This document shows, one piece after another, positions 1 through 4,654 of a DNA stretch of 6,040 nt. Under the pieces are notes generated by a model. That model saw only the letters and a list, made by a program, of their open reading frames with translations. It had not been told where the DNA came from and searched no databases. Numbering within the stretch: the first letter of the stretch is position 1; every line of letters starts with the position of its first letter. Source of the stretch: Actinomycetota bacterium (lineage in GTDB: Bacteria > Actinomycetota > Actinomycetes > UBA12327). Position numbers and translations under genes: made by a program. The DNA is taken from contig JAPLBW010000184.1 of NCBI GenBank assembly GCA_026392555.1, forward strand, positions 1 to 6,040. Reading direction: 5' to 3'.

Positions 1-646
1 CACCGCCGCCGACGTACAACACGGGCTGTCGGGCAGCCACGATCATCGCTGCGGCTTCGCGTACTTGCTTGGAGTGCGGCTTGGTCACGGGGTGGTAGCC
101 AGCAAGGTCGAGCACCTCAGGCCAATTAAATGTTGTTTGTGCTTGCAAAGCATCTTTAGCTACGTCGACCAACACGGGGCCTGGACGACCAGTGCCTGCA
201 ATGTGGAATGCCTCGGCCACTGCGCGCGGAATATCTGCCGGATCGGTGACTAAGAAACTGTGCTTAGTGATCGGCATCGTGATACCGCGAATGTCAGCTT
301 CTTGAAATGCATCCGTGCCGATGAAGTAGCTGGGGACCTGGCCGGTAATTGCCACCAACGGGACCGAGTCCATGTACGCATCAGCTAACGGGGTCACCAA
401 GTTGGTTGCACCCGGACCAGAGGTGGCCATACACACGCCGACTTTGCCGGTCGCGGTGGCATAACCTTCGGCGGCATGACCGGCCGCTTGTTCGTGACGA
501 ACCAAAATGTGGCGAACTTGGGCAGAGTCCATCAAGGGGTCATACGCGGGCAAGACAGCGCCGCCAGGAATACCAAAGACGGTGTCGACACCAGCGAACT
601 CCAATGAGCGGATCAGGCTCTGAGCTCCGGTCAACTGCTCGGTCAT
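1..646 (-). CDS. ilvB: Acetolactate synthase large subunit, N-terminal part (runs off left edge)
   Basis: Thiamine-diphosphate enzyme that condenses two pyruvates to acetolactate (valine/leucine branch) or pyruvate with 2-oxobutyrate to acetohydroxybutyrate (isoleucine branch). It is cytosolic and normally paired with the regulatory subunit IlvN. The 215 residues visible are the Pyr-type ThDP domain and the start of the central domain. Seen: FGIPGGAVLPAYD near residues 25-37, RHEQAAGHAAEGYA at 50-63 with the family's catalytic Glu at E52, TSGPGATNLVTP at 75-86, ITGQVP at 100-105, GTDAFQE at 110-116 and GRPGPVLVD at 153-161. The full protein would be about 570-600 residues, so roughly two thirds lies off the window. 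The ATG at 646 is preceded by AAAGGA with a 6-base gap, and the protein begins directly with MTEQLTGAQSL, as expected. The gene lies downstream of an attenuator (679-797). ilvN and ilvC are expected further left but not visible. Other ThDP enzymes (oxalyl-CoA decarboxylase, glyoxylate carboligase) fit less well. Confidence 0.96.
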   Translation of the reverse strand, partial: MTEQLTGAQSLIRSLEFAGVDTVFGIPGGAVLPAYDPLMDSAQVRHILVRHEQAAGHAAEGYATATGKVGVCMATSGPGATNLVTPLADAYMDSVPLVAITGQVPSYFIGTDAFQEADIRGITMPITKHSFLVTDPADIPRAVAEAFHIAGTGRPGPVLVDVAKDALQAQTTFNWPEVLDLAGYHPVTKPHSKQVREAAAMIVAARQPVLYVGGG

Positions 647-652
647 TAACGG

Positions 653-658
653 TCCTTT
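653..658 (-). promoter_or_regulatory. Shine-Dalgarno site of ilvB
   Basis: AAAGGA on the minus strand, 6 bases before the ATG at 646. It fixes the ilvB start and lies beyond the attenuator terminator, so only read-through transcripts carry it. Confidence 0.75.
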
Positions 659-678
659 TCGGGGGAAGAGTGAGGGAT

Positions 679-715
679 AAAACAAAACCCCTCGGACCGT
701 CAGGTCGGCGAGGGG
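679..715 (-). terminator. Intrinsic terminator of the ilvB attenuator
   Basis: Read on the minus strand, arm CCCCTCG (715-709) pairs perfectly with CGAGGGG (694-688). An inner stem GACC (706-703) pairs with GGTC (698-695) around a 4-base loop, with two unpaired bases at 707-708. TTTTGTTTTAT follows immediately (687 downward). This is a textbook rho-independent terminator: a GC-rich stem of 11 pairs plus a U-tract. It sits between the leader peptide stop (738) and the ilvB start (646), the position of an attenuator rather than of an end-of-operon terminator for ilvD. Its 5' half carries TGACGG (702-697), complementary to CCGTCA (732-727) of the preceding hairpin, giving a possible 6-pair antiterminator. 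Confidence 0.88.
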
Positions 716-716
716 C

Positions 717-750
717 GCGTGTCGGTTGACGGCTCGGTCAGACGACACGC
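717..750 (-). promoter_or_regulatory. Attenuator 1:2 (pause-type) hairpin
   Basis: On the minus strand GCGTGTCG (750-743) pairs with CGACACGC (724-717), 8 perfect pairs. An inner TGAC/GTCA stem (740-737 with 730-727) closes a 6-base loop. The 5' arm overlaps the last sense codons of the leader peptide, and the stop codon (740-738) lies in the inner stem. A ribosome stalled on the Ile-Val-Val-Val codons (767-756) would cover the 5' arm and free the 3' arm, whose CCGTCA can pair with TGACGG in the terminator. The pairing is seen directly; the switching mechanism is inferred from classical attenuators. Confidence 0.72.
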
Positions 751-797
751 CCGCTAACTACAACAATGGTGTTCAACACCTCACCAGCCTGACGCAT
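738..797 (-). CDS. ilvB leader peptide (attenuator peptide)
   Basis: A 19-codon frame reading MRQAGEVLNTIVVVSGRVV and ending TGA at 738. Eight of 19 residues are Val, Leu or Ile, with six of eight between V7 and V14. This is the signature of a leader peptide whose translation senses charged branched-chain tRNAs. It is followed by two adjacent hairpins, the second an intrinsic terminator, and then ilvB. Attenuation of ilvB operons by such peptides is known in actinobacteria. The start is less certain. The ATG at 797 has no clear Shine-Dalgarno. A TACACT box (801-806, minus) lies only 3 bases before it, slightly close for a leaderless start. An in-frame GTG at 779 would give a 13-residue peptide that keeps LNTIVVV. 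The peptide presumably has no function apart from being translated. Confidence 0.8.
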   Translation of the reverse strand: MRQAGEVLNTIVVVSGRVV

Positions 798-817
798 AAC
801 AGTGTATTCGTCAAGAC

Positions 818-844
818 CTAGGCACGCCCAACCCGCCTGCCTAG
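818..844 (-). repeat. Inverted repeat spanning the ilvD stop codon
   Basis: CTAGGCA (818-824) and TGCCTAG (838-844) form a perfect 7-base inverted repeat around a 13-base spacer. The right arm contains the ilvD stop codon (841-843). No T-run follows on either side, so it is not a standard intrinsic terminator. It could be a weak 3'-end hairpin for the ilvD transcript or a protein-binding site ahead of the leader promoter. Confidence 0.4.
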
Positions 845-2437
845 TGGCAGACGGCCCCGTAGGCGGCTGAGCCCACCAATTTGGCGTACTTGGCCAGGAC
901 TCCCCGCTCGTGCTTGGGAGCAGGAGCGGTCCAAGCGGCCTTGCGAGCCTGGAGCTCAGCCTCATCGATAACCACATCGAGGGTGCGATCAGCCACATTG
1001 ACCACGATCTTGTCGCCGTCTACGACAAAAGCGATGGGGCCGCCATCGGCTGCTTCTGGTGCCACGTGTCCGATACACAGTCCGGTGGTTCCGCCACTAA
1101 AGCGTCCGTCGGTGAGCAGCAAGACATCTTTCCCGAGTCCGGCGCCCTTGATGGCAGCGGTGATCGCCAACATCTCGCGCATGCCCGGTCCACCCTTGGG
1201 TCCTTCGTAGCGAATGACCACCACATCACCAGCAGTGATCGTGCCCGCCTCCAGCGCATCCATCGCGGCACGTTCGCCGTCAAAGACTCGTGCGGTGCCT
1301 TCAAAGACCTCAGCATCAAAACCGGCGGTCTTTACGACGGCTCCTTCAGGAGCTAACGATCCATGCAAGATGGACAGACCACCCGTGCGGTGAATCGGCT
1401 TGTCCATCGCGCGCAAAATTTCACCATCGAGGTCAGGCGGTGCAATGTGTGCCAAGTTTTCTGCCATCGTCTTGCCAGTAACCGTCAAAACATCACCGTG
1501 CATCAGGCCCGCGTCAAGCAGTGCCTTCATGACCACGGGAACACCACCGACACGGTCAATGTCGGTCATGACGAAGCGACCAAACGGCTTCACGTCAGCC
1601 AAGTGCGGAACCTTGTCTCCGATGCGGTTGAAGTCTGCCAAACTCAGTTCAACGCGAGCCTCATTGGCAATCGCCAACAAGTGCAGGACCGCATTGGTCG
1701 AACCGCCAAGGGCCATCAGAACCGCAATGGCATTCTCAAAAGCCGGCTTGGTCATGATGTCGCGCGAGGTGATGCCCTGGCGCAACATCTCAACCACCGC
1801 TTCACCTGAGGCCACCGCAAATCCATCGCGGCGGCTGTCCACCGCTGGCGGTGCTGCGCTGCCAGGCAAGGACATTCCCAGAGCTTCTCCGATAGATGCC
1901 ATGGTGTTGGCGGTGTACATGCCGCCGCACGCGCCTTCACCCGGACAAATTGCGCGTTCAATGGCATCAACTTCGTCGCGTGTAATCAAGCCACGTGCAC
2001 AGGCACCAACTGCTTCAAAAGCATCAATGATCGTGACGTCGCGGTCGTTGTAGCGACCGGGCAAGGTTGAGCCCGCATAGAGCAGCACCGACGCCACGTC
2101 GATACGAGCAGCGGCCATCAACATGCCGGGAAGTGACTTGTCGCAACCAGCAAGGACGACCATGCCGTCGATGCGCTCGGCTTCCATGACTGTCTCGACC
2201 GAGTCGGCGATCACTTCACGCACCGTCAAAAACGCCTTGCTTGGCAGCCTTAGCCAGCCGGTCGAGACTGAGGTTGCACGGCGTGATCTCGTTCCAACTG
2301 CTAGCTATTCCCACTTGCGGCTTGAGGAAGTCCGCATCGCCCATTCCCACGGCACGCAACATGCCACGCGCAGCAGCGCGCTCAAGGCCGTCGGTTACTT
2401 CACGGCTACGGGGTTTGATATCTGGAGAATCAGTCAT
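841..2437 (-). pseudogene. ilvD: Dihydroxyacid dehydratase, interrupted by an internal deletion and frameshift
   Basis: IlvD is an Fe-S, Mg-dependent enzyme that dehydrates 2,3-dihydroxy-isovalerate and 2,3-dihydroxy-3-methylvalerate to the 2-oxo acids preceding valine and isoleucine. Piece 1 (2437-2216, 73 codons) holds DIKPRSREVTDGLERAA and SSWNEITPCNLSLDRLA with the cluster Cys C54, then stops at TGA 2218-2216. Piece 2 (about 2229-841) resumes in another frame at VREVIADSVETV. It carries AGCDKSLPGMLMAAAR (cluster Cys, metal Asp, Lys that is carbamylated in homologues), GEGACGGMYTANTM (third cluster Cys) and GRFSGGTTGLCIGH near the C-terminus. Between KQGVF and REVIADS relatives have about 31 residues, including GGYPLEFGTISVSDGIS. 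Here only 7 bases remain, implying a loss of about 86 bases and a frame change. The lost SDG motif carries a metal-binding Asp, so frame restoration alone should not rescue activity. The rest is intact and conserved, so the lesion is recent or artefactual. The ATG at 2437 has AGGA 7 bases upstream. Confidence 0.88.
2219..2228 (-). other. Probable deletion junction in ilvD
   Basis: On the minus strand this stretch reads TGACGGTGCG. In frame 1 it gives ..F-D-G-A-stop; in frame 2 it gives ..L-T-V-R-E-V. Both readings fit the family sequence on their own side of the gap, so the ancestral gene may have had similar copies at both ends of the lost segment. That is the footprint expected of slippage or recombination between short direct repeats, or of an assembler collapsing them. 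Only one copy is present now, so the second copy is inferred. Confidence 0.5.
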
Positions 2438-2446
2438 ACCCAGATC

Positions 2447-2737
2447 CTACTTGGCAGCGGTCTTGCGACGCCCCCGCATCACGTTGGTCAAATAGCCCAA
2501 ACCAAAGCCCAAGGCCAGGGAAATCACCAGCAATAGCCAAAGCGCTACGTCTTCAAAGGTCCACAACAAAATCTTGAAAGTCACTGGGCCATTGTTTTGC
2601 ACGATGAATAGGACGGTGATCACCGCAAGAACGATGAGGCCGATGCGGGCGGGCGTGACTTTAACGGTCTCGCGCTTGTAGGCATCCGGTCCGCGCGTGA
2701 TGTCATCACGATTAGGGGTGGGGTCAAACTTGTTCAC
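2447..2737 (-). CDS. Small two-helix inner-membrane protein, LapA-domain type
   Basis: A 96-residue protein. A polar N-terminus (1-28, with DPTPNRDD and KRETVKVTPAR) is followed by a membrane helix near 31-48 (RIGLIVLAVITVLFIVQNN). A short loop GPVTFKILLWTFEDVA follows, then a second helix near 65-83 (LWLLLVISLALGFGLGYL) and a basic tail MRGRRKTAAK. The FIVQNN...V.FKILLW pattern, a second helix starting LWLLL, and the glycine-rich GFGLGYL match the LapA / DUF1049 family. Some relatives act in lipopolysaccharide assembly, but in Gram-positives the role is unknown, so no function is assigned. The start is GTG at 2737, supported by AGAGGA (2748-2743) five bases upstream, which overlaps the stop codon of the preceding gene. 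It ends 9 bases before ilvD. The tight spacing on both sides implies co-transcription and probably coupled translation. Confidence 0.8.
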   Translation of the reverse strand: MNKFDPTPNRDDITRGPDAYKRETVKVTPARIGLIVLAVITVLFIVQNNGPVTFKILLWTFEDVALWLLLVISLALGFGLGYLTNVMRGRRKTAAK

Positions 2738-2747
2738 GATGGTCCTC

Positions 2748-3656
2748 TCACGGAGCGGTCATGACGTTGTGCAGGGGTTCGCTAGCCACGTAACGCAGCA
2801 ACTGTGCATGCACTAAACGATACGCCCGCGGCAGAAAAGCAGTGGTATTTCCGCCCACGTGTGGACTGATCAATACACCGGGTGTGCGCCACAACTCATG
2901 GTCAGCTGGCAACGGTTCCGGATCGGTCACATCCAGCGCGGCCTTGATCCGACCAGTTTTCACCGCCGCTAGCAAGTCCTCGGTATTGACGACCGGCCCA
3001 CGAGCCACGTTGACCAATAAGGCACCAGGTTTCATGGATTCGATGAAGTCACTGTCGACGAGGCCCCGCGTTTGCTCAGTCAGTGGAGCAGTCAAGACCA
3101 CAACATCAGCTTGCGGCAGCAATTGCGTTAGGGACTCAAACCCAGACACCCCCGCTCGTGCGGTACGCGCCACTTTCACAATGGCGACTTCAAACGGAAT
3201 GAGGCGCTGCTCCAGCGCTTCGCCGACGCTGCCAAAACCCACGATGAGCACTGTCTTATCGGCCAAAGCGTCGTAACGCCCGTATAGCCAATCGCCGGTC
3301 TCTTGAGCGCGAACAAACTCGGGAAACTTGCGCAACGAAGCGATCATCAATCCCACGGCAAGCTCGGCCGTGCTCGCATCGTGCACGCCCTTGGCATTGC
3401 ACAACGTCACACCTGACGGCAAGTGCGCCCAGACGTTGTCCACTCCTGCGGTCAGTGTTTGCACCGCCTTCAAAGATGGCATCTGCTCCATCACCTGCAG
3501 AGTGTGCTCTGCGCCCATGTAGGGCGGGACAAAGAAATCCACTTCATCACCGCGCGGAACGTCTCCGGTTCCGTCATAGGTCACCCAATCCACGCCAGCA
3601 GGAATGATTGAGGCCACCACCTCCGGCTCGCTCCACGGGATACACACCAAAGTCAT
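2748..3656 (-). CDS. D-isomer-specific 2-hydroxyacid dehydrogenase
   Basis: A 302-residue NAD(P)-dependent oxidoreductase interconverting a 2-oxo acid and its D-2-hydroxy acid in the cytosol; the substrate cannot be read from the sequence. The substrate-binding domain is split between the two ends. The Rossmann domain lies near 95-270, with VLIVGFGSVGEAL at 136-148 (GxGxxG at 140-145) and QADVVVLTAPLTEQTRGLV at 182-200. The catalytic residues of the family are visible: R219 in NVARGPVVN, E247 in DVTDPEPLP and H266 in SPHVGGN. The segment after the second Rossmann strand (AIVKVARTAR, 158-167) lacks the usual acidic residue and has arginines, which favours NADP(H). It lacks the C-terminal ACT or intervening domains of bacterial SerA and is shorter, so it is not the main phosphoglycerate dehydrogenase. 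The glyoxylate/hydroxypyruvate reductase group is a candidate. The ATG at 3656 has no Shine-Dalgarno but a TATTGT box 6 bases upstream, which suggests leaderless translation. It heads the run leading to ilvD. Confidence 0.9.
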   Translation of the reverse strand: MTLVCIPWSEPEVVASIIPAGVDWVTYDGTGDVPRGDEVDFFVPPYMGAEHTLQVMEQMPSLKAVQTLTAGVDNVWAHLPSGVTLCNAKGVHDASTAELAVGLMIASLRKFPEFVRAQETGDWLYGRYDALADKTVLIVGFGSVGEALEQRLIPFEVAIVKVARTARAGVSGFESLTQLLPQADVVVLTAPLTEQTRGLVDSDFIESMKPGALLVNVARGPVVNTEDLLAAVKTGRIKAALDVTDPEPLPADHELWRTPGVLISPHVGGNTTAFLPRAYRLVHAQLLRYVASEPLHNVMTAP

Positions 3657-3662
3657 ATCCGC

Positions 3663-3668
3663 ACAATA
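3663..3668 (-). promoter_or_regulatory. Likely -10 box of a leaderless promoter for the dehydrogenase operon
   Basis: TATTGT on the minus strand, followed by 6 bases and then the ATG at 3656. That places the expected transcription start at or next to the A of the start codon. No convincing -35 element is seen 16-18 bases upstream. Leaderless genes with a lone TANNNT box are common in actinobacteria. Confidence 0.5.
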
Positions 3669-3682
3669 ACGAGGATCACCAT

Positions 3683-3690
3683 CACCGGTG
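3683..3690. promoter_or_regulatory. Palindrome between divergent promoters (possible operator)
   Basis: CACCGGTG is a perfect 8-base palindrome inside ATCACCATCACCGGTGTCAT. It lies between the two divergent -10 boxes, 14 and 9 bases from their nearest edges, where a regulator could control both promoters. An 8-base palindrome can arise by chance, so the role is a guess. Confidence 0.25.
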
Positions 3691-3699
3691 TCATGCCTC

Positions 3700-3705
3700 T
3701 AGGGT
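3700..3705 (+). promoter_or_regulatory. Likely -10 box of a leaderless promoter for the aldo/keto reductase
   Basis: TAGGGT, then 7 bases (GTGTGGC), then the ATG at 3713. There is no Shine-Dalgarno before that ATG, so a transcript starting at or near the A would be leaderless. No clear -35 box is seen. Confidence 0.5.
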
Positions 3706-3712
3706 GTGTGGC

Positions 3713-4654
3713 ATGAAGATGCGATCACTAGCCGGCCGTGAGGTTTCCCCGCTCGGGCTGGGCTGCATGGGCATGTCGTGGCTCTATACGCCCAGTGGTC
3801 GTGACGATCACGCCTCCATGGCGGTGATTAATGCCGCGATCGACAACGGAATCAATCTTCTTGACACCGCCGATGTGTACGGCCCCTACCTCAATGAAGA
3901 ACTCATCGGTCGGGCCATCGTTAGTCGCCGCGATGAAGTCGTGATTGCGTCCAAGTGCGGTGCCGTCGAAATCGAACCCGGCAAGGTCGTGCGTAATGGC
4001 ACTCCAGAACACGTTCGTAAGTCCTGTGACGATGCGCTAAGCCGCCTCGGTCTTGATGTCATTGATGCATACCTGCTGCACCGCCTCGACCCTGATGTTC
4101 CGCTATTGGAAACCTGGGGAGCCTTTGCTGAACTTCAACAAGCCGGCAAAGTCCGCAGCATTGGTCTGTCCGAAGTCAGCGTTGAGCAACTCAACGAATG
4201 CAACACACAGCATCATGTTGACGTGGTCCAAAGCGAACTGTCGCTGTGGACTCAGGACCACTTGGACACGGTGATCCCATGGTGTGAAACCCACGACAGC
4301 GTCTTCATGGCTTACTCCCCCCTCGGACGGGGCTTCCTGACCGGTGCTTACCAGAACACCACTTTTGAAGATGGTGACTTTCGCTCGACCAATCCGCGAT
4401 TTACCACCCAAGCCGCCGAACAAAACCAAAAGATCGTGGATGCGGTGCAAGGCATCGCGCAACGCAAGGGTGTTACTGCTGGTCAGATTGCCCTAGCTTG
4501 GGTTTTGGCCACTGGTCCCCAGGTATTGGCGATTCCAGGAACTCGACGCTTGAGTCACTTGATGGAAAACATCGGCGCCTTGGATGTGGAATTGGATGCA
4601 ACCGACGTAGCTGAACTCCACGCCTTACCCGCCCCGGTCGGCGAGCGTTACTGA
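3713..4654 (+). CDS. Aldo/keto reductase (NADPH-dependent oxidoreductase)
   Basis: A 313-residue TIM-barrel reductase of aldehydes and ketones using NADPH; it is cytosolic with unknown physiological substrate. The catalytic tetrad is complete: D51 and Y56 in LLDTADVYG, K81 in IASKCG and H123 in AYLLHRLDPDVP. Further family marks are GKVRSIGLSE at 145-154, VVQSELSLW near 171-179, YSPLGRGFLTG at 201-211, and AWVLATGPQVLAIPGTRR near 262-279, the phosphate-binding part of the NADPH site. The YLLHRLDPDVP motif resembles the AKR13-like group. A longer frame opens at ATG 3608, but its first 35 residues (MRPPPPARSTG...) are not family-like and overlap the divergent gene. The ATG at 3713, starting MKMRSLAGREVSPLGLG, fits the family and the -10 box at 3700. 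It is the only plus-strand gene here, transcribed divergently from the 2-hydroxyacid dehydrogenase. Its last 7 bases overlap the end of gatB. Confidence 0.92.
   Translation: MKMRSLAGREVSPLGLGCMGMSWLYTPSGRDDHASMAVINAAIDNGINLLDTADVYGPYLNEELIGRAIVSRRDEVVIASKCGAVEIEPGKVVRNGTPEHVRKSCDDALSRLGLDVIDAYLLHRLDPDVPLLETWGAFAELQQAGKVRSIGLSEVSVEQLNECNTQHHVDVVQSELSLWTQDHLDTVIPWCETHDSVFMAYSPLGRGFLTGAYQNTTFEDGDFRSTNPRFTTQAAEQNQKIVDAVQGIAQRKGVTAGQIALAWVLATGPQVLAIPGTRRLSHLMENIGALDVELDATDVAELHALPAPVGERY

Noticed and set aside
738..998. 86-codon minus-strand frame containing the leader peptide
   Set aside because: Most of it overlaps the ilvD 3' end in another frame and looks non-natural. Only the last 19 codons, outside ilvD, make sense as the leader peptide.
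1363..2053. Open plus-strand frames of 148 and 217 codons opposite ilvD
   Set aside because: They lie entirely antisense to well-conserved IlvD sequence, have low-complexity Ser/Ala/Arg-rich composition and match no family I recognise. Long antisense frames are common at this GC content.
2842..3276. 144-codon plus-strand frame opposite the 2-hydroxyacid dehydrogenase
   Set aside because: Antisense to the conserved Rossmann domain and catalytic residues; no recognisable motif or ribosome binding site.
3608..3712. Upstream extension of the aldo/keto reductase from ATG 3608
   Set aside because: The extra 35 residues (MRPPPPARSTG...) are unlike the family N-terminus and would overlap the divergent dehydrogenase and its promoter. 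The ATG at 3713 fits both family and -10 box.
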